The notes: a model not told the origin generated them from the letters alone. A stretch of DNA of 32,541 nucleotides from Lewinella sp. (GCA_026421165.1 JAPKCQ010000009.1:1-32541), one strand, 5' to 3'. Shown: positions 16,778 through 26,811, numbered from the stretch's first letter. Program-made: numbers and translations.

Positions 16778-17177
16778 GGCGGAAAGGTACTATACTACCG
16801 TCGGTCAGATGAGGTGATTCTGTGCTCGCGAAGCGAGCTCGGCCCTCCTCAAGCGCTGCCAGTAGGGGCGATTCCTTGCGGTCGCCCATACCGGGCCACG
16901 TTCGCCACTATGTTTTTACCTTATGCGCCCGATAGCAGTATAGCCGGCCGTGAAATTAAAGCACCTGGCCAACAAAAAGGGTTGTAAGGTGAAGTCGCTA
17001 TTGAATTTGTGTTTAGAACTAAGTGGCTGAAAATCATGAACCTATGTAATTTAAAGGTGGCTGTTATCCGCACGTAAACGCATATAATCGTTTGTATGCG
17101 CATAAAAGACGAGTAGCGGTATTCACTCTCCCGTACTTACGGAGACACCGGCTCACCGGAGCCACAAACCACAAGCA

Positions 17178-19325
17178 ATGTCTACCAATCCGCAGCTTGA
17201 GCTCGCCTATCAGTACGTCAGTCAAACCAAACGTCATATTTACCTTACGGGGAAGGCGGGTACCGGAAAAACCACCTTCCTTCACCGGGTAAAAGCTGAG
17301 GTCACTAAACACATGGCCGTCGTGGCGCCTACGGGTGTCGCTGCGATAAACGCAAAGGGACAAACGATTCACAGCCTTTTCCAGCTGCCCTTTGGTCTCC
17401 TCCGGCCGGGAGATACTCGGAGTAAAAGCCGCAAATTCAGTAAGAAGAAAGTCCGCTTGCTGAACAGCTTGGACCTGCTGGTGATCGACGAGGTCAGCAT
17501 GGTTCGTGCCGACGTGCTCGACGGCATCGATGAAGTACTCCGCCACATCCGCAGAACCGACGAACCTTTCGGTGGTATCCAACTCCTCATGATTGGTGAC
17601 CTTCACCAGCTACCACCCGTAGTAGGGGACGACGAACGGAGAGACCTGCTGCGGATGTACGATACTTCTTATTTCTTCGGTAGCCGCGCCCTTAAGGAAG
17701 TGAACCTGGCGACCATTGAATTGACCCATATTTACCGCCAGTCCGACGAGCAATTCATCAACCTCCTCAACCGGGTCCGGAATGATAATATGGACGATGA
17801 AGTCTTCGCCACCCTCAACGAACGCTACCGCCCGGATGCCGATAGCGCCAGCGGAGCCATTACCCTCACTTCCCACAATAACGCCGCAAACCAGATCAAT
17901 ACCAGTAAACTTCGGCAACTGGACGGTATTCAGTCGGACTTCAGGGCCAAAGTAATCGGTAAGTTTCCGGAGTCGATGTATCCCAACAGTATCAACCTCA
18001 GCTTCAAGGTTGGTGCTCAGGTGATGTTCAACCGCAACGATTCGGACAAGGCATATTATAACGGTAAGATTGGTGCCATTATCGCCATCAAAGACCAACT
18101 CATTACCGTCCGCTGTCCGGGAGACGATGGTGTCATCTGCGTTAACCCCATCACCTGGGAGAACATCAGTTACGAGATGAATACTTTGACAAAGAAGGTG
18201 AGCGATAACGTCATCGGCAAATACACACAGCATCCGCTCCGTCTCGCCTGGGCGATCACCATCCATAAAAGCCAGGGGTTGACGTTCGAGAAGGTCATCA
18301 TCGACGCGGCGGATGCCTTTGCTCACGGCCAGGTGTACGTCGCCCTTAGTCGTTGCAAAACCCTGGAAGGCATCATCCTGCGCAGCCGCATCGGAGAACA
18401 AAGCGTGAAGACCGACCGGGTCATTAGCAATTATAGCGAAGACAACGCCAACAACCAGCCGACCAAGGCAGACCTCGCGGCGGATAAGCGGGCGTTCCAA
18501 AGAGATTGCCTGCGGGAGCTGTTCGGCTGCCGGGAGCTGCACGATGCATCAGCCGCCTTGCGCCGGGCCTTGTTTGAGCATGAGAACGGCTTGCAATCGG
18601 GCTTTCCTTCGGAATACGCCCCGATTTCTAAGTCCATCGCCGAAAAGGCCATTAACCCGGGGCAACAATTTTTACCGCAACTGAACGCCTGGGGGCACCC
18701 GGACCTGACGCCGGAACAAAAAACTACCCTGACAAACCGCCTTGCCGCCGCCGGGAAATACTTCTCCGGTCTCTTTCAGGACGAGCTCCTACCGGCCGTA
18801 AAAGAATTTAGTTTTCTGACCGATAACCAGCGGATAAAAGAAACCGTCCGGGAAAAACTGGATGATTTGCGCCAGGCAGTATTCGTCGCATCGAAAAGCT
18901 TCTCAACGTTAACCGACGGCTTTGATGCTGCAGTTTATAAACGCGCTCGTACCTCCGCCAAAATCGAATTCTCGGGACCAGAAAAGGCATCGGGGAAATC
19001 TGCGTCCAAAATATTCGCAACTACTCCCAGCAATGTACCTCACCCGAACCTGTACAAAACCCTTGCCGCCTGGAGACTTGAAGCTGCCGAGGAGCGGGAG
19101 ATCCCAGCCTATACAATCGCGCACAATAGTACCTTAATCACTATTGCTACGTTGTTACCCCAAAGTCGGAAAGAACTACTGAGGATCAATAAAGTTGGCC
19201 CGAAGACCTGGGATAACTACGGAAAGGATCTGATCCGGATCGTCGGTGACTATATCCGAAAAAACAACATCACGCCGCCTTCGCTAACTACTGGACTCGG
19301 TAGTAATGCTGACTTCCATCATTGA
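17178..19325 (+). CDS. Pif1/RecD-like superfamily 1 DNA helicase with C-terminal HRDC-like domain
   Basis: Walker A 'IYLTGKAGTGKTTFL', 'VVAPTGVAAINAKGQTIHSLF', Walker B 'LLVIDEVSMVRADVLD', 'AWAITIHKSQGLTFEKVIID', 'VYVALSRCK'; C-terminal HRDC-like 'LAAWRLEAAEEREIPAYTIAHNSTLITIATLLPQSRKELLRINKVGPKTWDNYG'. Confidence 0.88.
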   Translation: MSTNPQLELAYQYVSQTKRHIYLTGKAGTGKTTFLHRVKAEVTKHMAVVAPTGVAAINAKGQTIHSLFQLPFGLLRPGDTRSKSRKFSKKKVRLLNSLDLLVIDEVSMVRADVLDGIDEVLRHIRRTDEPFGGIQLLMIGDLHQLPPVVGDDERRDLLRMYDTSYFFGSRALKEVNLATIELTHIYRQSDEQFINLLNRVRNDNMDDEVFATLNERYRPDADSASGAITLTSHNNAANQINTSKLRQLDGIQSDFRAKVIGKFPESMYPNSINLSFKVGAQVMFNRNDSDKAYYNGKIGAIIAIKDQLITVRCPGDDGVICVNPITWENISYEMNTLTKKVSDNVIGKYTQHPLRLAWAITIHKSQGLTFEKVIIDAADAFAHGQVYVALSRCKTLEGIILRSRIGEQSVKTDRVISNYSEDNANNQPTKADLAADKRAFQRDCLRELFGCRELHDASAALRRALFEHENGLQSGFPSEYAPISKSIAEKAINPGQQFLPQLNAWGHPDLTPEQKTTLTNRLAAAGKYFSGLFQDELLPAVKEFSFLTDNQRIKETVREKLDDLRQAVFVASKSFSTLTDGFDAAVYKRARTSAKIEFSGPEKASGKSASKIFATTPSNVPHPNLYKTLAAWRLEAAEEREIPAYTIAHNSTLITIATLLPQSRKELLRINKVGPKTWDNYGKDLIRIVGDYIRKNNITPPSLTTGLGSNADFHH

Positions 19326-19484
19326 ACACGGGCTGTAGTAACTTCACTTTTGGGCCAAACAACTACCCTCGGGTGACGCTCATCAACAAATACAACAAGC
19401 CTGTACTGATCTATGGTCTGCCTAGGGAATATAGAACTACATCATCCGCACGGACGTAAAGTCTAATAAATACAGCCTGAACGC

Positions 19485-19700
19485 ATCGCTTTCTATGGTT
19501 ACGCGAAGGTTACCATCGATGTACCGATTGCGCTTGTGGTGCTGGCCTTCTTTAGCCGCTCGGTGTGTGAAGTTCTGTCGGGCGTAGGTTCGGGCTATTT
19601 TGATAGCCTGGTCGGATTGGTGTCCTTCTTACTCATTGGGCGGTGGTTCCAGACGTACAGTTTTGCTTGTCTTAACTCTGACCGGGATTACCGCGACTTC
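19485..19700 (+). pseudogene. Fragment of a CcoI/FixI-like heavy-metal P-type ATPase (N-terminal TM region only)
   Basis: Frame-0 translation 'FYGYAKVTIDVPIALVVLAFFSRSVCEVLSGVGSGYFDSLVGLVSFLLIGRWFQ...DRDYRDF' resembles the conserved 'IDVPIALGI...GYFDSLAGLVFFLLIGRWFQ...FDRDYKSYFP' region; no actuator, DKTGT or ATP-binding region follows. Confidence 0.65.
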
Positions 19701-19903
19701 TCGTCGTTGCCTACGGTGCAACATCTGCTGGTATTCCCGAACCGGTTGTTTAGGACCTCGTAAGCTTGCGGGGCTTTCTTGCGTAATGGGATGGCTCCTA
19801 TTTTTAAGATAAACTCAGGAGAACGCTAGGAAAGTTGACGGTAAAGACTACGCGGCTCAGCGGTTTTTCGGGTACAGCTAAACCCAAGCCGTATCTTCGC
19901 CTC

Positions 19904-21001
19904 ATGCTACGAAAACTATTGAAATACCTGGGTTACCTCGTCTTACTCTTTGTCCTCTACATCGTCGGCTTCCTAATTTTTGGAACGCTGACCGACTGGC
20001 AGCCCGAAGGCACTGAAGCGCTGCAGGAAAGCAATGGGCAAATGGCTGCGGAGCCGGTCATCAAGGACTCTATCGTCAGCCTCATGACCTGGAACGTCGG
20101 CTACGGAGGTATCGGGGATAAAGATTTTTTCTTCTACAACCAGGCCGCTGGTTTTTGGTGGACGAAGCCAGGCACCGTTCGGACAAGCCAGGAACGGGTA
20201 AAAAGCAATGTTGTCGGCCAGGAGATAACCCTGAAGGGTAACGTTGCCGATATTTACCTGTTGCAGGAGGTGGATACTGCCGCCCGCCGTAGCCACTACA
20301 TGAACCAACTGGCCGTGGCGCGGGATGCTCGGCCGGATTATGCGGCGCACTTCGCCGCTAACTTTAAGAGCAAACGGGTGCCGCTGCCGCTCTTTCAGCC
20401 GTGGGATCACTACGGTTACGTCGTTGGTGGGCTCGTGAGCCTATCTCGCTACCAGCCTACTTCGGCGGAGCGGATTCAACTACCGGGAGAGTACGGCTGG
20501 CCGACCAAAACCTTTCAGCTCGACCGGTGCGCGCTTCGCCAGACCATCCCGGTAAAGGGAGGAAAGGAACTGGTGGTGTACAACGTCCACTTCTCCGCTT
20601 ACGACGTCGACGGCAGCATCCGGGGGCAGCAGATGGCGAAGATGAAAGAGCTGATAATGGAGGACTATGCCGCCGGCCGCTACGTTGCCGTTGGGGCAGA
20701 CTGGAACCAGACGCCTCCGGGTTTCGACTGGTTCAGAATGAACCCAACGGTACGCACTACCCAGTTGCCCTTCGCCATTGGGTTTGAATTTATGCCTACG
20801 GGCTGGCAGTACGCTTTTGACCCCAGCGTAGCTTCCAACCGGTCAAGCGCAGCACCGTACGATCGTTTTAAAGCGCGGCGTAAGGTGATCGACTTTTTCC
20901 TCCTCAGCCCGAACCTCCGGGTCAAGGAAGTACGGGGTATTGAACAGGAATTCCGTTACAGCGACCACCAGCCAGTTTATGTCGAGGTGGAGTTGCTTTG
21001 A
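19904..21001 (+). CDS. Endonuclease/exonuclease/phosphatase family membrane-anchored protein
   Basis: N-terminal TM 'YLGYLVLLFVLYIVGFLIF', 'LMTWNVGYGG', 'DIYLLQEVD', 'VAVGADWNQTPPG', 'YSDHQPVYVEVEL'. ATG 19904 preferred over track start 19835. Confidence 0.85.
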   Translation: MLRKLLKYLGYLVLLFVLYIVGFLIFGTLTDWQPEGTEALQESNGQMAAEPVIKDSIVSLMTWNVGYGGIGDKDFFFYNQAAGFWWTKPGTVRTSQERVKSNVVGQEITLKGNVADIYLLQEVDTAARRSHYMNQLAVARDARPDYAAHFAANFKSKRVPLPLFQPWDHYGYVVGGLVSLSRYQPTSAERIQLPGEYGWPTKTFQLDRCALRQTIPVKGGKELVVYNVHFSAYDVDGSIRGQQMAKMKELIMEDYAAGRYVAVGADWNQTPPGFDWFRMNPTVRTTQLPFAIGFEFMPTGWQYAFDPSVASNRSSAAPYDRFKARRKVIDFFLLSPNLRVKEVRGIEQEFRYSDHQPVYVEVELL

Positions 21002-21313
21002 TGAAGTAAAGCAATTAGATAGTCGCTGCCGTACAAGCGTAGCAAGCATTTTCGTGTGGGAGCGACTATGTGACTAATGAGGCGCAGCCGCAGGTTCAAT
21101 AGAACGGATGATGGCAGCGTTCTCTCAAAAGCGGAGCCCCTCGCGATAGACAGATAGGACTATTGCGGAACCTCTTACGTTGGATGGGACCATCGAATAA
21201 CCTCATCGTGACGGGTCGGGTTGGGTTGTGGAACGCCACCATCTTGATATTGCTCTTAAAAACCGATCTTTGCACCAGCGTTCGCGCCTGCATCCATAAA
21301 ACTAACCATAAAG

Positions 21314-22213
21314 ATGAAGCCACTATTCTACCTATTTTGCCTGTGCCTCGGCCTGCTAACCTTCACGTGTGAATCTGATCCAAAAACCAGCTCTGAAGCT
21401 GATACCACGGAAATGAAAACCGAAGCCGACAACCCCAAGCCCGGCGAAAAATTTATGAAAGATGGTAAAAAGACCATCATCCTGGAAGCACAGCCCTGGC
21501 CAGTAGGGGAGTCCGGTATTTACCCCGCCGCCGAAGGCTTCAATGCTTCCGGGTCTGACCCGAAGGCCATCCGTCTGGCGGACAGCATCGTGAAGTACCA
21601 CGGTGGTTGGGATGCTTACGCCAATACCCGCTATTTTACCTGGAATTTCTTCGGCGCCCGCGATTTGCTCTGGGACAAACTAGAGAAGCGTACCCGGATA
21701 TCTATGCAAAATGACAGCACCGTCTACCTCCTCAATTTTGCGGATGCCGACAACCTGCAGGGGAAAGTGAAGAAAAATGGTATTGAGGTTACGGATCCTC
21801 AGGAACTGGCTGAAGACCTCAAGAAAGCCTACGGAATGTGGATCAACGACAGCTACTGGCTTGTCCACCAGTTCAAACTCAAAGACAGCGGAGTAACCCT
21901 GAAGTACGGCGGCGAAGTACGCACCGATCCCCAGGCCATCCGCCCCAGCTACATTCTTGATATGACGTTTGAGAAGGTTGGAAACACTCCGCAAAACAAG
22001 TACCGTCTATACGTCGACAAGGTGACCTGGCGCATCAATACCTGGCAGTTTTTCCGCGATGCCAACGATGCGGAGCCGGCTATGGAAACGCCATGGAAAA
22101 GTTACCTGCCCTACAACGGCTTAGTGCTGTCGGGAGACCGGGGTGGGCGTTTTCAGCTCAGTGCCATTGGGGTGCTTTATGATGTGGCTGAGCGGAAGTT
22201 TACGGAGCTTTAG
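21314..22213 (+). CDS. Uncharacterised lipoprotein
   Basis: Signal peptide/lipobox 'LFCLCLGLLTFTC', followed by a soluble ~270-aa domain. Confidence 0.7.
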   Translation: MKPLFYLFCLCLGLLTFTCESDPKTSSEADTTEMKTEADNPKPGEKFMKDGKKTIILEAQPWPVGESGIYPAAEGFNASGSDPKAIRLADSIVKYHGGWDAYANTRYFTWNFFGARDLLWDKLEKRTRISMQNDSTVYLLNFADADNLQGKVKKNGIEVTDPQELAEDLKKAYGMWINDSYWLVHQFKLKDSGVTLKYGGEVRTDPQAIRPSYILDMTFEKVGNTPQNKYRLYVDKVTWRINTWQFFRDANDAEPAMETPWKSYLPYNGLVLSGDRGGRFQLSAIGVLYDVAERKFTEL

Positions 22214-22229
22214 TGTGTAGAACTTGCTA

Positions 22230-24893
22230 CTAGAAACCTATCCGTTTACGCTGAATAGAAAGCTCCTTAGTATCCAGCTTAAGGTGCTCAACGTCTGTTT
22301 TTAAGATGCGGACAGTCTTACCTTTATCTTCTTCCGCAGCGATATTCACGGAGCGGCGCAGGTCATGCCGGCGAATAACGTCGCCAACTATTTTGCGGAC
22401 CGAACGGGCGTTACCAAAGAAGGTGTCGCGGTATTTGTGCAGGAACTTGAGGTAGGCCGCCAGGTGCTTCTCCGCTGCGGGGGTGAGCTGGGCACCTTTT
22501 TCTACGATCATCCGACGGGCGATCTCCAGTAGTTGTTCGGGGTCATAATCTTCGAAGCGGAGGGTCTTATCGAAGCGGCTGCTGAGGCCAGGGTTAGCCT
22601 TCAGGAATACGTCCATATTATCCGGGTAACCGGCTACGCAGACGAAGAACTCGCCACGGCGATCTTCCATACGTTTGAGTAAGGCCTGGACGGCTTCGTC
22701 GCCAAAGTCTCCGCGTTGGGATGACTTCTGGGTGAGGGAGTAGGCTTCGTCAATAAAGAGTACGCCGCCAATAGCTTCCTCTACTTTTTTGGCCGTTTTT
22801 TCTGCTGTTTGCCCGACGTAGCCAGCAACCATTCCCTGGCGGTCGGTTTCCACGATGTGGCCACGCTCCAGAATACCGAGTGCGTTGTAGAGCTTGGCCA
22901 GGATACGAGCGACGGTTGTTTTGCCCGTGCCGGGATTACCGATCAGGACGGTGTGCAGGTGGAAGCTGTTGAGAACGTCGCGCCCGATTTGGCGGTAGTA
23001 GCGCACCAGGCTAACCAGGTCGTGGAGTTGGCTTTTGATGTTCTCCATACCGGTGAGGGCATCGAGTTCGCTGAGGGCTTCGGCCAGGAGTTCATCGTTG
23101 ACGGGGATGGCGGGGGGGTCTTTTTTTCTGATTCCTTCGATCTTATTGACATCTTCGAGTTCGATGGTACTGAGTTGCTCATCGGTGAGCTTGGCGGCAC
23201 CACCAACGCTCATCAGGCGAAGACCCATCTGTACTTTAGCTTTCTCGACGAGGTCGTGTACATAACGGGCGTTACCGAAGGTACGGTCGCGGGCACGGAA
23301 GGCGTGGGTGATGATTTCGTCGATGCGGGCTTTTGCGGAAAGGGTAAGCTCCACACCGAGGCCTTCGGAGGCGTAATCAGCGATGGTGCTCATTTCTTGC
23401 GGCATGAAGTCGCGGAAGTCGTAGTTGTGCTTGAAGCGGGACTTTAGCCCGGTGTTGCTGTCTAGAAAGCGCTTCATCTCTTCGGGGTAACCGGCGACGA
23501 TCACAGCGATGTCACCCGGACCGTTGCTCATTTCCTTGACGAGAATTTCGATGACCTCGCGGCCGAAGTCTTTGCCGTCGTCATTGCTACGTGCGAGGGC
23601 GTAAGCCTCGTCAATAAAGAGTACGCCGCCACGGGCTTTATCGATCACTTCCCGGGTTTTCGGCGCGGTCTGGCCGATATACTCCCCTACGAGGTCAACG
23701 CGGTCAGCTATAACAGTGTGGCCGCTGGAGAGTAGGCCCATTTTACGGTAGAGTTTACCCATCATGCGGGCGACGGTTGTTTTACCCGTTCCGGGGTTAC
23801 CGATGAAGATGGAGTGCACGTCCATCCCCTTGTCCATATCAAAGCCGCGCTTTTGGCGGATCTGTAGGAAACGAATGTAAATCGCGTGTTCCCGAATCTG
23901 CCGTTTCACCTCATAAAGGCCAGTTAGGGCATTGAGGTGGGCCATAATCTCATCGAAAGTCTCATCGGACTCTTGTTCGGAGGGTGCGAGCACCATGGTA
24001 TTTTCGTCGCCGGGAAGGTAAACAGCAGGGATTCCAGGAATGGCTTCGTCATCCACTATGAAGGGGATGCTGGCGATAAGTCGGTCGAGGAAGACAATAT
24101 CCGCAGTGTAGTTGTTGCTGCGCCAGAGGTTTGGAGTAGCCGCGCCCCAACCTGCGGTAATCTTGATGATCTTTTGGTCTTTGCGAACGTGGTGGAGGCG
24201 GACGACCTGGCCCTTGAGTTCTCGCGCCTGGTTGTGGAACTTAGTGAATAGTTCCAGATGCCACTCTTCGTCGGGCTGGAAGTTACGGAAGGTAAGTTCG
24301 AGGTAAATGTAACGGGTTTCCTTAGCGGCGAATTCGCGGAGATAGACGCGATCGTCTTCGGTGACATCATCGTAAGGGCCTTCGTAGAGGCGGGCGGATA
24401 CGGGCTCGATGTATTTTTCGACGGACTCCTTGACTTCCCAGTCGTCTTCTAGCGGATCGGGTGTATTATCGTGTGGTTCGATTACGTAGAAGTACTTGCT
24501 ACCAACCTTTTGCCCGTCAATGTAAGCTTCCCAGAAGTAGGTGCCTCGTTTCCAGAAGGTACCTCGTTTTTGGTTCCCCCATCCTTCACGGAGGTAGATC
24601 AAGCTATCGAATTTGCTTACCTCTTTCTCTATGGTGAGGTTACACATTTCGGTGCGTACCTGGTTGTCGATGCTGAAACACTTAAGGTCTACCCGTAGCG
24701 ACCAATCTTCAAGGTCAAATTTCTTGTTGAAGAGCGACAGCTCGGTGTAGATGTAAGCGGTCTCAAACCGATCGAATACCTGGCGGTATTTCTTTACATT
24801 TTCCCAGAGGTACTCGGTAGAATTGTAGACCTTAAGTTCTTTGAACTTATAGGGCGGAAGGGCTGGATCGGTTTGTTCCTTGCTGGTGGTCAT
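22230..24893 (-). CDS. CbxX/CfqX-family AAA+ ATPase with two AAA modules and a duplicated N-terminal beta-rich module
   Basis: Two P-loops 'SIFIGNPGTGKTTVARMMGKLYRKMGLL' and 'TVLIGNPGTGKTTVARILAKLYNALGIL', two Walker B 'GGVLFIDEAYAL/SL'. N-terminal ~300 aa has two similar segments. Confidence 0.88.
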   Translation of the reverse strand: MTTSKEQTDPALPPYKFKELKVYNSTEYLWENVKKYRQVFDRFETAYIYTELSLFNKKFDLEDWSLRVDLKCFSIDNQVRTEMCNLTIEKEVSKFDSLIYLREGWGNQKRGTFWKRGTYFWEAYIDGQKVGSKYFYVIEPHDNTPDPLEDDWEVKESVEKYIEPVSARLYEGPYDDVTEDDRVYLREFAAKETRYIYLELTFRNFQPDEEWHLELFTKFHNQARELKGQVVRLHHVRKDQKIIKITAGWGAATPNLWRSNNYTADIVFLDRLIASIPFIVDDEAIPGIPAVYLPGDENTMVLAPSEQESDETFDEIMAHLNALTGLYEVKRQIREHAIYIRFLQIRQKRGFDMDKGMDVHSIFIGNPGTGKTTVARMMGKLYRKMGLLSSGHTVIADRVDLVGEYIGQTAPKTREVIDKARGGVLFIDEAYALARSNDDGKDFGREVIEILVKEMSNGPGDIAVIVAGYPEEMKRFLDSNTGLKSRFKHNYDFRDFMPQEMSTIADYASEGLGVELTLSAKARIDEIITHAFRARDRTFGNARYVHDLVEKAKVQMGLRLMSVGGAAKLTDEQLSTIELEDVNKIEGIRKKDPPAIPVNDELLAEALSELDALTGMENIKSQLHDLVSLVRYYRQIGRDVLNSFHLHTVLIGNPGTGKTTVARILAKLYNALGILERGHIVETDRQGMVAGYVGQTAEKTAKKVEEAIGGVLFIDEAYSLTQKSSQRGDFGDEAVQALLKRMEDRRGEFFVCVAGYPDNMDVFLKANPGLSSRFDKTLRFEDYDPEQLLEIARRMIVEKGAQLTPAAEKHLAAYLKFLHKYRDTFFGNARSVRKIVGDVIRRHDLRRSVNIAAEEDKGKTVRILKTDVEHLKLDTKELSIQRKRIGF

Positions 24894-25105
24894 TTCAGTA
24901 AAGTAAAGACTTTAAAAAATGCTACGCAAGAAAGGAGAGTTAAGACTTTTGGGTGGGCGGTGTTATTTTTCTACGAGCGGGAAGGATCACAAAGACCCGG
25001 GCCAGCGTTTGGCAGGTTTTGGGACTGCTGAATATTTAGGTGGGGTCAGAAAAGTTTAAACGGGCTCACTACTAATACCTAATTGTAACGGATTGAGTCG
25101 GTGCT

Positions 25106-26323
25106 CTAAACCATCGCAGTCCCGTTCACTAATCGATGGTACCGCTCCTGCAATTTTCTCCCCAAATTTCGCCGGTCGTACTTCTTGTGGAAACGCGTAG
25201 CTGCTGCCCGGCCAATCCGCTCCAGCTTACGGCCGCGGGCCAAACAATCGGCCACGACCTCGACGAACTGTGCGGGCGTATCAGCAATGAACAAGTCACG
25301 GCGGTGCTTTGCGGAAATACCTTCGAGGCCAATGGAAGAAGAGATCACCACCCGGCCTAAAGACATCGCCTCAAGGATCTTAGCCCGCATTCCACCGCCA
25401 CTGAGCAGCGGAACAATGCTAATACTGTGTGCGGAAACGAAGGTGCAGGAGCATTCCACTTCGCCGTGGATCACGACGTTCTTCATCCGTAGTTGCTGCA
25501 AACTCTCCGGCATATTGCGGCCGGCAACGTGGAATTCGATTGCGGGGAAGCGGCGGTGTATCTCCGGCCAGACGTCGTTGAGGAACCACTTGAGGCCTTC
25601 CAAATTGGGTAGCCAGTCGAGTGAGCCGATGAAGTGCAGGCTCGGGGCTTCCCGGAAGCTTTCGTAGGTTGGTTCTCCGCAGACGGTGTCGAGACCGATT
25701 GGAAGAACGTGACGTTCACCCCGGAAACCCATGGACTCGAAACGCTTGCCGTCGCGGTTAGTGATCGGCAGCAGAAGATCGTACTGGTTGAGCTGGGCGG
25801 TTTCGTAGTCTTTGAGTTGGCGCGTTAGGTGGCGCAGGTACCAGCGCTTAGGGGCGAAGCGTACGTTGGCGCTGCACCGTTCCCATATTTCGTGCTCCAC
25901 ATTGTGGGAGCGCATTACTACCTGCGCGGAGGAGTGGCGCCGGATAGTGGGTACGTAGGGGGAGAGGTAAAGGGTCTCCAGCTGAACGACTTCGAAGGTT
26001 TTCTCTTTGAGCCACTGGCTTAGGGCCGCGTGATATTCGGGAATGTCGAAGCGGCTGATGTGGTAAGAGGTGCCGCGTACCAGGTTGCCGAGTGCATCCA
26101 ACGGACTAATTTCGTTGTCTACGGTTACGGTCCGAACTTCGTGGTAGTGGGCCATCTTTTCAGGCAACTCCGTGCCAGCAAAGTAGTGCTTAGTAGTGTT
26201 CATCGCTAATAAACTAACCTCACAGCCTAGCTCGCTCAGACTCTTACTCAGGCCGTGGATAGCTTGGCTTTCACCGTCTTTTAGTGGGTAGGGGAACTTC
26301 TTGGTTAGTAGTAATAACTTCAT
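25106..26323 (-). CDS. Glycosyltransferase family 4-like protein
   Basis: 'MKLLLLTKKFPYPLKDGESQAIHGLSKSLSELGCEVSLLAMNT', 'LHFIGSLDWLPNLEGLKWFLNDVWPEI', 'IVPLLSGGGMRAKILEAMSLGRVVISSSIGLEGI'. Confidence 0.88.
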   Translation of the reverse strand: MKLLLLTKKFPYPLKDGESQAIHGLSKSLSELGCEVSLLAMNTTKHYFAGTELPEKMAHYHEVRTVTVDNEISPLDALGNLVRGTSYHISRFDIPEYHAALSQWLKEKTFEVVQLETLYLSPYVPTIRRHSSAQVVMRSHNVEHEIWERCSANVRFAPKRWYLRHLTRQLKDYETAQLNQYDLLLPITNRDGKRFESMGFRGERHVLPIGLDTVCGEPTYESFREAPSLHFIGSLDWLPNLEGLKWFLNDVWPEIHRRFPAIEFHVAGRNMPESLQQLRMKNVVIHGEVECSCTFVSAHSISIVPLLSGGGMRAKILEAMSLGRVVISSSIGLEGISAKHRRDLFIADTPAQFVEVVADCLARGRKLERIGRAAATRFHKKYDRRNLGRKLQERYHRLVNGTAMV

Positions 26324-26661
26324 GCTGGAGTGATAGCGTGCTCTTTAAAAGCCCACTTTCAAGGACTTGCTCTTCGTTGGGTAGATACGGTGGGGTGGGA
26401 AAACGTTGCTCTTTGAGCTGATGTTTTTTCGGAATTATTGTTATAACCGATGGGTTCCGTGGATGGCTTATCTATTGTGAGGGGTTTTACTAGCGGCTAT
26501 CGCTATCTCTTTCCATCTCCCGCTACACAAAGCGTTCCTCCGGGACTGGGCGTGGTTGACCATACAAGTCTACGGTGGTAAGGGCCGCGAAAACACGACT
26601 AATTTCTACCGTCCTTATTGAAAAACTTGCTTGGCATCCTGCGGCTGCGCCTTTATCAATA

Positions 26662-26811
26662 ATGTAGTCACCGCCGCAAAATAGTGGTGAAACAACGCTA
26701 CCGCAACGTGAGGTTCGCAGACCTTTGAGCGTCTGGTCTCTAATAGCGGACCTCACGTTACTGTACGAGCGTAGTAAGTACTCCCACTACAAAATGCGGC
26801 AGGGACTACAT
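26662..26811. repeat. Large imperfect intergenic palindrome (~150 bp)
   Basis: Arms 26662-26720 (ATGTAGTCaCcGCCGCA...AACGTGAGGTTCGC) and 26745-26811 (GCGGACCTCACGTT...TGCGGCAGGGACTACAT) with a small central AGACC/GGTCT hairpin. Confidence 0.75.

Noticed and set aside
17610-18542. 310-aa minus-strand ORF inside the Pif1-like helicase
   Set aside because: Long but antisense to conserved helicase motifs; composition typical of a GC-rich shadow ORF.
22809-23447. 212-aa plus-strand ORF inside the AAA+ gene
   Set aside because: Antisense shadow of a conserved ATPase region; no family resemblance.
22230-24893. CbxX-family protein as a Rubisco activase
   Set aside because: No Rubisco or Calvin cycle gene in the window and the architecture (two AAA modules plus extra N-terminal modules) differs from CbbX.
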